A DNA stretch of 5,134 nucleotides from Bacteroidota bacterium (GTDB taxonomy: Bacteria > Bacteroidota > Bacteroidia > Bacteroidales > Prolixibacteraceae). Of the stretch, positions 1 to 5,134 are shown piece after piece. Made by a program: the position numbers and the translations under genes. Within the stretch, counting starts at the first letter, position 1; each line of letters begins with the position of its first letter. Location: assembly GCA_023412195.1 (NCBI GenBank), contig JAEYNZ010000153.1, forward strand, positions 1 through 5,134, given 5' to 3'. The notes under the pieces were generated by a model. That model searched no databases, was not told the DNA's origin, and worked only from the letters and a program-made list of their open reading frames with translations.

Positions 1-30
1 GCCCCCCCCCCAAACCAACCCCTCCCAAAT
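1..30. repeat. C-rich low-complexity tract
   Basis: A run of ten C residues (2-11) is followed by further short C runs separated by A and T. C-rich strings of this kind occur between genes in some Bacteroidota genomes (from memory). No gene or defined element can be assigned. Because the tract sits at the window edge, its left boundary cannot be judged, and the run length may be unreliable if it comes from sequencing. Confidence 0.45.
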
Positions 31-44
31 TATAACTAACTGAT

Positions 45-72
45 TGTCATCTTGAACGAAGTGAAAGATCTT
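45..72 (+). repeat. Short dispersed hairpin repeat (TGTCATCCTGA...GAAGGATCT family)
   Basis: The sequence reads TGTCATCTTGAACG, then AAGTGAAAGATCTT. ATCTT (49-53) and AAGAT (65-69) are complementary and can form a 5-bp stem around an 11-base loop. I recognise it as close to a 26-28 base string, typically TGTCATCCTGA followed by GCGAAG and GAAGGATCT, that recurs between genes in many Bacteroidota and other genomes. This copy differs at the C-to-T and G-to-A positions but keeps the stem pairing. The recognition is from memory, and only one copy is present here. Its function is not known to me. Confidence 0.55.
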
Positions 73-113
73 AAAATTCAATGTTTTAAAAATTTTACCT
101 GGACAATATTGAT

Positions 114-121
114 TAATTTTG
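114..121 (+). promoter_or_regulatory. Possible -7 promoter element for the antitoxin-like gene
   Basis: TAATTTTG matches the Bacteroidota -7 consensus TAnnTTTG exactly and lies 12 bases before the ATG at 134. No clear TTTG -33 element sits 17-21 bases upstream, where there is only a T-rich stretch near 93-96. If it is used, the leader would be only a few bases long. A six-base match is expected a few times by chance in a window this size, so this is a weak call. Confidence 0.25.
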
Positions 122-133
122 AAAAAAAGTGAG

Positions 134-349
134 ATGGAGATTTCAGAATATCGTTTTGATGACATAGTGGAATTAATAATCTGTATGCCACTTGAAGATA
201 AATTGAAGTTGAAGAATTTATTGGAGCATCATATTGCTGGTGAAAGAAGGAAGGAAATGGCAACAAACTATCAGTATTCTTTGAATGAGTATAAATCGGG
301 GAAATTAAAGCTTTCAGATCATATTGATGATTTAAAAAGAATGATTTGA
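134..349 (+). CDS. Small antitoxin-like hypothetical protein (71 aa), partner missing
   Basis: The predicted protein is about 71 residues and strongly charged, with no signal peptide or membrane segment. The N-terminal half carries a helix-like stretch with the pattern DDIVELIICMPLEDKLKLK, and the tail ends in SDHIDDLKRMI. Small proteins with this 'hydrophobic helix, Lp-x-x-x-K-x-x-L, charged tail' layout often act as the antitoxin of type II toxin-antitoxin pairs in Bacteroidota, usually directly before a PIN-type toxin. That is inference from layout and not a recognised family. I chose the ATG at 134 over the in-frame TTG at 119 because an A-rich, GTGAG-containing stretch precedes it. The stop overlaps a following ATG (TGATG, 347-351), the usual coupling to a toxin gene, but that second frame ends after 12 codons (MKFSLEETCNPT, to 387). 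Hand-counted GC is about 31%, well below the metabolic genes, which fits an acquired cassette. It converges with the gene at 433-1761. Confidence 0.6.
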   Translation: MEISEYRFDDIVELIICMPLEDKLKLKNLLEHHIAGERRKEMATNYQYSLNEYKSGKLKLSDHIDDLKRMI

Positions 350-432
350 TGAAATTTTCATTGGAAGAAACATGCAACCCTACTTAAAATGTAGTCAGCT
401 TGAAGTAAAAGGATTGAACTCTGTCAGGACAA

Positions 433-1761
433 TTAATGTACAAGAATCTTTTCAGTCACTGCCGTATTCTGAAATTTTAAAGCAAGAACATACATCCCGC
501 TTTTTAATGGAGCGGTAAATTCAAAAGGATTGTCATAGATGAGGTTCGATAATATTTTCCTTCCGGTTAAATCATATAATGACATTTCCACAGTACCACC
601 TGTTCCATAATGCTGAAAAATTAGTTTCCCGCCAGCTTTGGAAGGATTTGGATAAACTTTAAAGGATTGAGTATTTTTTACAGACGGATCAGCTTTGGTA
701 ACCAGGCTTTTATCTGTAATGTAAATTCGTTCATCAAGGTGTTGGACCATATATATACAGCCTGAACTTTTTTCTGCAAAGTGTTGGGTATGCCGCCATC
801 CGTCCTCTGAAAGTCCAAGTCCATAGTCAATCCACTGCCAGTCTCTTTCACCGGAATCCATAAAATATGTACCCCCTTTGTTTGCCAATTCTGTATATGA
901 GCTGTACCAGTCGCCTTTCTGCGTAAAGTGGATGTTGTTTATTGGCCTGTCTTCCCACCATTTGGAGGATTGATGTACATGATATGCCTGCCACGTATTT
1001 TCAAGGAGAACATCATCAATGTTTTTACGGATATTCAGTTGAACCAGATAGTTGGTGGCAATACCATAAAAACTTAAATAAACGCTGTCGAGGGGAGAGA
1101 TTGACAACCCGGTTGGATTTGTAATTCTTAACGGCCCGTTTATGGAATCCAGTTTGATTGAAATTTTTTCCCATTGCAGTCGTTCAGTTTCTGAAATGAA
1201 AAGTCCGCCGTTATCGGTTGATTCTTCGTCCCATATGGTAAGGTACAGCCGGTTGTTTTTATCTGCGGCAATCCTTTCACATCCTTTTAAGTTTCCCAGC
1301 CCATTGTTCCGTGTTTCCCAGGTTCTGCCATCGTCTTCTGAAAAAAAGACACCCTCGCCTTCATTGTATTCCCCTGTAATTGCAAACAAGGCTCCATTTT
1401 TATTTTCGATTATTTGTTTTACAGGGTATGCAGAATTTAATGATACAGAATCCCAGGAGGTTCCGGTATCATCCGAATAATATATCATTCCCGTACCGCC
1501 GGCATATATACTTCCGGGTGGGGCCACAAAAACAGTATGGACAGCCGAGGCTGAAAGAACCTGCTCAAAAGATTTTCCTTCATCTGAACTTTTTAAAACT
1601 CCGGTGGTGGTAGCAACAAATAACAATGAATCATTTAATAATGCTATACCGGTTTTCGGGCCTCCCCAGAACTCGTTGGTGAGGCTCCAGAACTGTTGGG
1701 GGAAGGAAGAGACAGACCAAAACAATATTGGCCCGAGTAAAATATACCTTAAAGCTTTCAT
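433..1761 (-). CDS. Secreted Asp-box (BNR-like) repeat protein with T9SS type A sorting domain
   Basis: This 442-residue protein is probably exported and then sorted to or beyond the outer membrane by the type IX system. Residues 1 to about 21 form a signal peptide: a basic start (MKALR), a hydrophobic core, and likely cleavage just before PQQ. The body carries Asp-box motifs (S-x-D-x-G-x-T/S-W/F) at about 58-65 (SSDEGKSF), 96-103 (SDDTGTSW) and 141-148 (SEDDGRTW), plus degenerate copies near 190-197 and 301-308. Such motifs mark blades of sialidase-like or YCF48-like beta-propellers. No sialidase catalytic set is apparent, so an enzymatic role is not supported. Residues about 367-442 form the sorting domain: VYPNPS, then SLYDLTGRK, then SGMYVLAL and a final EKILVH. 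The C-terminal tail is normally removed after secretion. The ATG at 1761 gives a proper signal peptide. There is no Shine-Dalgarno-like sequence, as is common in this phylum. It appears to be a single-gene unit with an unknown substrate. Confidence 0.88.
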   Translation of the reverse strand: MKALRYILLGPILFWSVSSFPQQFWSLTNEFWGGPKTGIALLNDSLLFVATTTGVLKSSDEGKSFEQVLSASAVHTVFVAPPGSIYAGGTGMIYYSDDTGTSWDSVSLNSAYPVKQIIENKNGALFAITGEYNEGEGVFFSEDDGRTWETRNNGLGNLKGCERIAADKNNRLYLTIWDEESTDNGGLFISETERLQWEKISIKLDSINGPLRITNPTGLSISPLDSVYLSFYGIATNYLVQLNIRKNIDDVLLENTWQAYHVHQSSKWWEDRPINNIHFTQKGDWYSSYTELANKGGTYFMDSGERDWQWIDYGLGLSEDGWRHTQHFAEKSSGCIYMVQHLDERIYITDKSLVTKADPSVKNTQSFKVYPNPSKAGGKLIFQHYGTGGTVEMSLYDLTGRKILSNLIYDNPFEFTAPLKSGMYVLALKFQNTAVTEKILVH

Positions 1762-2216
1762 GTTTATGAAGTTTAATATTTAATAGATCTTATAAGGTAC
1801 CAATCATAGCCTTTCAAACATGTTTAAAGGGATCTTCAAAGAATAAACACATTCATTTTTGTTCTACAGACCTTTTATAAGTGCAAATTTCAGTTTCGCT
1901 CATAAGAAAGTCATTTACTTCATGAGATGAAGACTGCCTAACCATATCAAATACCCCCGGTTCAACATCTGTGGTATTCAAAACATACTAATATACCATG
2001 AATATTTCTTTTGTTAGATTCTAGTTAACAGTGTGTTGATTGGAATTGTTGAGGGAAGCAGGCTGTTTTTTTAGCCTACATTTCAAATAATTTCATGGCT
2101 AATAAAGGGTGTAGTTTGAATATGATGAATATTTGTGTGTTCTAACTGACCGATACCCTGAATTTCTGCGTAGGCCAGGTAATTGATCGTAATGGCTAGT
2201 TTATGATATGAGCAGG
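1762..2216. other. Intergenic region without a supported gene
   Basis: These 455 bases separate the stop of pyrC from the start of the secreted-protein gene, both on the - strand. They are AT-rich and broken by stops in the frames I checked. A short inverted repeat, AGGCT (2060-2064) and AGCCT (2073-2077) around a T-rich loop, lies about 140 bases past the pyrC stop. It lacks a following T-run on the - strand, so it is not a convincing terminator. On the - strand, 1987 to 1853 is an open frame of 44 codons with protein-like composition but no ATG at its head; it may be a gene remnant or chance. I see no clear Bacteroidota promoter for the downstream gene: a TACCTTAT box upstream of it has a TTTG only 15 bases away. 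Confidence 0.6.
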
Positions 2217-3563
2217 TTATTGATGATTAAATGTAATTCGTTCCCCTGTTATTTTGATGTTATTTTCGCCATTTCTGTAGACTTCCTGCCCGTTCACATA
2301 AGTAGCCACCACTGCATTTGAAAACTCCTGGCCTTCGAATGGCGACCAACCGCACTTATATAATATATTATTGGTAGAAACCGTCCAGCTTTGGTTTGGA
2401 TCCACCAGAACCAGGTCGGCATGATAGCCTTCACGGATGTAACCCCGGCGGTCGATGCGGAACAGGTCGGCAGGGGCATGGCACATCTTCTGCACAACTT
2501 TTTCAACCGGGATGAAGCCTTTACTGCTCATTTCGAGCATGGCCACCAGGGCGTGCTGTACCAGCGGCCCGCCGGAAGGTGACTTAAAATAGGTGTTGTT
2601 TTTTTCCTCGAGGGTATGAGGGGCATGGTCGGTGGCTATCACGTCAATTTTGTCATCGAGCAGCGCCTGCCACAGTGCTTCCTTATCCTTTGCCGTTTTA
2701 ATGGCAGGGTTCCATTTGATATAATTCCCTTTGGAGATGTAATCGCGGTCGTCGAACCAAAGGTGGTGCACGCATACCTCGGCAGTGATGTTTTTATCCT
2801 TTACCTTGCCAGCAGAGAACAGGTCCATTTCCATAGCCGATGACAGGTGCAGGATGTGAAGCCGGGCATTGTGCCTTGATGCCAGTTCGATGGCTTTTGA
2901 TGAAGATTTGTAGCAGGCTTCCGCGCTCCGGATGTGGGCATGCCTCGATACAGGCACATTTTCGCCATACCTTCCCCGGGCAATTTCAATATTCTTTTTA
3001 ATGGTAGCTTCATCTTCGCAATGGGTGGCAACAAGGGTAGGGGCATTTCTGAAGATTTCAGAAAGCGTTTCCTGGTCGTCGACAAGCATATTGCCGGTAG
3101 AGGAGCCCATAAACACTTTGATGCCGCAAACCTTTGAAGGGTCAGTTTTCAGCACCTCTTCCAGGTTTGTATTGGTGGCGCCCATATAAAAGGAGTAGTT
3201 GGCAGCGGAGACTTCGGATGCACGCGTGTACTTCTCCTCCAGCAGTTCCTGTGTAACCGACTGGGGGTTGGTATTGGGCATTTCCATGTAGGTGGTTATT
3301 CCGCCTGCAACCGCTGCACGGCTTTCGGTGGATATATCGCCTTTATGCGTGAGGCCGGGTTCACGGAAATGAACCTGGTCGTCGATAACCCCTGGTATGA
3401 GATAGAGGCCGGTGGCATCAATAACTTTTATACCCGTTAAATCAATATTTTCGGGAACCCTGGAGGGGAAAACGCTTTCAATTTTGCCGTCACTTATTAA
3501 GACACTTCCTTTGTACTTCAGTCCTTCATTGATAATAGTTGCATCTTTAATCAGTGTTTTCAT
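2217..3563 (-). CDS. pyrC: Dihydroorotase
   Basis: A cytoplasmic zinc amidohydrolase of 448 residues, close to the usual length for class I dihydroorotases. It interconverts N-carbamoyl-aspartate and dihydroorotate in de novo pyrimidine synthesis. Motifs in order: PGVIDDQVHFREPG (57-70), the N-terminal metal and substrate segment; MPNTNP (95-100); GIKVFMGSS (147-155), with K149 the candidate carbamylated lysine; ATHCED (179-184) with metal ligand H181; HILHLS (236-241); VCVHHLWF (263-270); KWNPAIK (283-289); ATDHAPH (310-316) with catalytic D312; and SGGPLVQHAL (330-339). The first His of the usual HxH is Gln (Q63), with H65 retained. I recall the same DDQVHFREPG form in Bacteroidota homologues, so activity is still expected. 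The ATG at 3563 has AGGGAAA just before it, a plausible ribosome binding site. It lies 47 bases after the glycosyltransferase gene with no clear promoter between them, so co-transcription is likely. An allantoinase or hydantoinase is less likely given the motif set. Confidence 0.95.
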   Translation of the reverse strand: MKTLIKDATIINEGLKYKGSVLISDGKIESVFPSRVPENIDLTGIKVIDATGLYLIPGVIDDQVHFREPGLTHKGDISTESRAAVAGGITTYMEMPNTNPQSVTQELLEEKYTRASEVSAANYSFYMGATNTNLEEVLKTDPSKVCGIKVFMGSSTGNMLVDDQETLSEIFRNAPTLVATHCEDEATIKKNIEIARGRYGENVPVSRHAHIRSAEACYKSSSKAIELASRHNARLHILHLSSAMEMDLFSAGKVKDKNITAEVCVHHLWFDDRDYISKGNYIKWNPAIKTAKDKEALWQALLDDKIDVIATDHAPHTLEEKNNTYFKSPSGGPLVQHALVAMLEMSSKGFIPVEKVVQKMCHAPADLFRIDRRGYIREGYHADLVLVDPNQSWTVSTNNILYKCGWSPFEGQEFSNAVVATYVNGQEVYRNGENNIKITGERITFNHQ

Positions 3564-3610
3564 TTTCCCTGGTATTAATTATCTATGATTTCAAGAGGGC
3601 TCTAAATGTG

Positions 3611-4345
3611 TTATTGTGGTTTCTTGTACTTTCTGAACCAGCTTCTTATTTTCATTTTCATCACCCCCCACAGCGCTTCATTGAAAATCCCGCCGCTCAT
3701 TTTGGAGGTGCCTTCCCTGCGGTCGGTAAATACGATCGGGACTTCAACAATCTTAAAGCCCGATTTCCAGGCAGTGAATTTCATTTCGATCTGGAACCCG
3801 TAACCGATGAGCTTAATTTTCTCAAATTCAATGGTTTCAAGGACTATGCGGCGGTAGCATTTAAAGCCTGCTGTGGTATCCATAACTTTCATTCCGGTTA
3901 CCACCCTGACATAAACCGAAGCAAAGTATGACATGAGCACACGCCCAAGCGGCCAGTTGATGACATTGATGCCGGAGATATACCGTGAGCCGATGGCTAA
4001 GTCGGCCCCATTGGCAACCGCTTCATAAAGCCTTTCCAGGTCGTCGGGATTATGGGAGAAGTCGCAGTCCATTTCGCAGATGTATTCATAGCCATGATCG
4101 AGGGCCCAGTTGAATCCGGCAATATATGCAGTGCCCAGTCCCAGCTTGCCTTTTCGCTCCAGGATATGCAGCCTGTCAGGATATTCTTTCTGCAAATCTT
4201 TAACAATGGCTGCAGTGCCATCGGGGGAATTATCTTCAACGATCAGGATATGAAAGGGTGTAGCCAGTGAAAACACCTTCCGGATCATCTTTTCAATGTT
4301 CTCCCTTTCATTATAAGTAGGTATTATGACCAGATTTTGAATCAC
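3611..4345 (-). CDS. Polyprenol-phosphate mannosyltransferase (GT2, DPM1-like)
   Basis: This 244-residue family 2 glycosyltransferase probably moves mannose, or a related sugar, from the GDP-sugar to polyprenyl phosphate at the inner face of the cytoplasmic membrane, providing lipid-linked sugar for envelope or protein glycosylation. Visible motifs are PTYNE (9-13), VEDNSPDGT (36-44) for nucleotide binding, RKGKLGLGTAY (64-74), MDCDFSHNPDDL (92-103) with the metal-binding D93-x-D95, GSRY (119-122), DTTAGFKCYRR (156-166), GYGFQIEM (181-188) and TDRREGTSKM (207-216). All are characteristic of the DPM1-like group. It is the short single-domain form with no C-terminal membrane helices; a basic tail (RSWFRKYKK) may aid membrane contact. 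The start is GTG at 4343-4345. There is no upstream ATG before the in-frame stop, and this start gives the normal eight-residue lead to PTYNE. It is the first gene of a probable operon with pyrC. The sugar donor cannot be read from sequence. Confidence 0.92.
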   Translation of the reverse strand: MIQNLVIIPTYNERENIEKMIRKVFSLATPFHILIVEDNSPDGTAAIVKDLQKEYPDRLHILERKGKLGLGTAYIAGFNWALDHGYEYICEMDCDFSHNPDDLERLYEAVANGADLAIGSRYISGINVINWPLGRVLMSYFASVYVRVVTGMKVMDTTAGFKCYRRIVLETIEFEKIKLIGYGFQIEMKFTAWKSGFKIVEVPIVFTDRREGTSKMSGGIFNEALWGVMKMKIRSWFRKYKKPQ

Positions 4346-4868
4346 ACAGGTTGTTGTTATGAATTTAAAATACGAAAATACACTTTTGGCAACAATTTTC
4401 CAGCATTGCTGGCTTTCTATTTACCATTGGAGCCAGCACGGACAGCAAAAAGAGGGCAATCATTCATTCAGATTGTCCGGGCACATATTATATAATATAT
4501 TATACGGGAATGGGTTGAATGGAGACCAACGTTTTTTATTTGGTTGATCCGGAGGATTAAGTTTGATGACGTAACCCGCCGGAACCTCTGAATGATTGCA
4601 TGAAGGGTGAGATTTGGCTGGGAATTCCAATACCATCCTGACAGGTATATTTGACAAAATGGTTTCTGCCGGGACAGACTTTATGCAGGATACGATAAAA
4701 AGATTCCCCTGAGCCTTTATTAAAAAGAAGGATCTTGTGAAAGCAAATTGCAGGGTCTGTTCCGGGAAAAGAAGGTTGCAGGATGGAGATCCGGACTCAA
4801 TGTTAACTGAAGGTTCCATTTTCTTTTTTTAGACAGGTTTGACCTTCAGGACCTTGATGGGTTAACAG
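4346..4868. other. Intergenic region between divergent units
   Basis: About 520 bases lie between the glycosyltransferase start (- strand) and the promoter array reading rightwards. The longest frame is 119 codons on the - strand (4460-4819). It has no recognisable domain, no good ribosome binding site and an unremarkable composition, so I do not call it. On the - strand, TATTTTCG (4380-4373), 28 bases before the glycosyltransferase GTG, matches the Bacteroidota -7 consensus at five of six fixed positions but lacks a good -33 partner. TATATTTG (4646-4653, + strand) is an exact -7 match, also without a correctly spaced -33. A palindrome and an inverted repeat near 4400-4438 are listed separately. 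Confidence 0.6.
4400..4438. repeat. Nested palindrome and inverted repeat upstream of the glycosyltransferase gene
   Basis: CCAGCATTGCTGG (4400-4412) is a perfect palindrome with 6-base arms around one central base. Its right arm also belongs to a second perfect inverted repeat: TGCTGGCT (4407-4414) pairs with AGCCAGCA (4431-4438) across 16 bases. Two mutually exclusive hairpins are thus possible, or three half-sites (CCAGCA, TGCTGG, CCAGCA) for a dimeric regulator. The block ends 55 bases before the GTG start of the glycosyltransferase, overlapping where a -33 element would fall if TATTTTCG (4380-4373, - strand) is used. The repeats are seen directly; an operator role is inference. Confidence 0.45.
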
Positions 4869-4929
4869 AAAAAAATGAAAAAAAAAGGCTCTGATTTGTT
4901 TTGCAAAACCAAAACTCCCCATACATTTG
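4869..4929 (+). promoter_or_regulatory. Promoter P1 of tandem rRNA-type promoters, with A-tract upstream element
   Basis: Two A-tracts, A7 (4869-4875) and A9 (4878-4886), are separated by TG and followed by GGC. Then come the -33 element TTTG (4900-4903), an 18-base spacer, and the -7 element TACATTTG (4922-4929), an exact match to TAnnTTTG. The transcript should start a few bases later, near GCAGCCGC. A-tracts directly before the core promoter resemble the UP-type elements of strong stable-RNA promoters. The whole arrangement is repeated 178 bases downstream, which makes chance unlikely. Confidence 0.72.
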
Positions 4930-5046
4930 CAGCCGCTTTGAGAGCGAAGTTCATTGAAGGGGATGATTAAAAAAGGCGCCGGGCGGGCAGTAGAGTGATT
5001 TACAGCCGGTTTAGGGCGGCGGATTAAGAGGCCCCGGATACTGGAT
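4930..5046 (+). promoter_or_regulatory. Leader segment between P1 and P2 with boxA-like motif
   Basis: Just after P1 the sequence reads CAGCCGC, then CTTTGAGAGCG, then GTTCATTGAAG (4949-4959). GTTCATTGAA resembles the boxA antitermination signal (E. coli TGCTCTTTAACA) and the GTTCTTTGA strings I associate with Bacteroidota rRNA leaders. A GC-rich patch follows (4975-5040), with GGCGCC, GGGCGGGC, GCCGG and GGCGGCGG, which could fold but forms no terminator with a T-run. No coding frame with a start and a recognisable product is seen. The boxA reading is inference. Confidence 0.45.
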
Positions 5047-5107
5047 AAAAAAAACGAAAAAAAAGGCATGAAAAGTTTTGGGGGATTGAAAAAGCCGATT
5101 ACTTTTG
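5047..5107 (+). promoter_or_regulatory. Promoter P2 of tandem rRNA-type promoters, with A-tract upstream element
   Basis: The layout repeats P1: A8 (5047-5054), CG, A8 (5057-5064), GGC, then -33 TTTG (5077-5080), a 19-base spacer and -7 TACTTTTG (5100-5107). The distance from GGC to the TAC of the -7 box is exactly 32 bases in both copies. Between these anchors the spacer sequence differs, so what is conserved is promoter geometry. Immediately after the -7 box is CAGCCGC, as in P1. Confidence 0.75.
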
Positions 5108-5134
5108 CAGCCGCAAATCAGAACTGTGTTCATT
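5108..5134 (+). promoter_or_regulatory. Start of the P2 leader, probably of an rRNA operon, cut by the window edge
   Basis: CAGCCGC, 13 further bases, then GTTCATT (5128-5134) mirrors the P1 leader (CAGCCGC, 12 bases, GTTCATTGAAG). The window ends inside the boxA-like motif. A 16S rRNA gene is expected some tens to a few hundred bases beyond the edge. A tRNA operon or a highly expressed protein operon is the alternative. None of the RNA gene itself is visible. Confidence 0.5.

Noticed and set aside
78..377. 99-codon open frame on the - strand opposite the antitoxin-like gene
   Set aside because: Its composition is irregular and it is a shadow of the better-supported + strand gene, which has coupling at its stop and a plausible start.
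372..518. 48-codon + strand frame starting MQPYLKC, considered as a possible toxin gene
   Set aside because: It runs antisense into the C-terminal sorting domain of the 433-1761 gene, whose - strand reading is certain, and shows no toxin motif.
1945..1985. String resembling a tRNA T-loop (CCCGGTTCAACATC)
   Set aside because: No acceptor stem, anticodon arm or D-arm can be formed around it.
2060..2077. Hairpin with T-rich loop as a pyrC terminator
   Set aside because: The stem is only 5 bp, it is about 140 bases past the stop, and no T-run follows it on the - strand.
4485..4531. Shared strings with pyrC: an AT-rich palindrome (TATATAATATATTA) and GAATGGnGACCAAC, seen near 2337-2369 and 4489-4530
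   Set aside because: The two strings occur in opposite order at the two sites and the palindrome is low complexity, so a duplicated pyrC fragment is not supported.
4460..4819. 119-codon open frame on the - strand
   Set aside because: No recognisable domain, signal peptide or ribosome binding site. It lies in the upstream region of a likely rRNA operon and is of a length that can occur by chance. It would need conservation evidence to be called.
4803..5069. 88-codon open frame on the - strand
   Set aside because: It runs antisense through the A-tracts and promoter P1. The protein is dominated by Phe and Lys runs from those tracts, so it is a by-product of the promoter sequence.

Overview
The window looks like chromosomal DNA from a member of the Bacteroidota. 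Three independent signs support this. One protein ends in a type IX secretion (T9SS) type A sorting domain. The dihydroorotase is of the form I associate with Bacteroidota. The right end carries two promoters of the Bacteroidota type (TTTG, 18-19 bases, TAnnTTTG). Moderate GC in the metabolic genes and lower GC in the intergenic DNA also fit.

Layout, left to right. Bases 1-133 are non-coding: a C-rich stretch, then a short hairpin repeat (45-72) of a family I recognise as dispersed in many genomes. A small AT-rich gene on the + strand (134-349) encodes an antitoxin-like protein whose expected toxin partner is missing. Facing it on the - strand (433-1761) is a gene for a secreted Asp-box (BNR) beta-propeller-like protein with a T9SS tail. 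About 455 bases of non-coding or decayed DNA follow (1762-2216).

Next is a probable two-gene operon on the - strand: a polyprenol-phosphate mannosyltransferase-type GT2 enzyme (3611-4345), then dihydroorotase pyrC (2217-3563), 47 bases apart. The first supplies lipid-linked mannose (or a similar sugar) for envelope glycosylation and the second works in pyrimidine synthesis. They share no pathway, so the pairing probably reflects conserved gene order.

From 4346 to the right edge there is no convincing gene. The last 270 bases hold two tandem promoter units 178 bases apart, each with A-tracts, a Bacteroidota promoter and a boxA-like GTTCATT motif in the early transcript. This is the design expected upstream of a ribosomal RNA operon on the + strand, which would start just beyond the window.

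I found no clear new multi-gene system. The most informative non-gene signals are the tandem promoter and leader duplication at the right end, the orphan antitoxin-like gene and the dispersed repeat at the left end.
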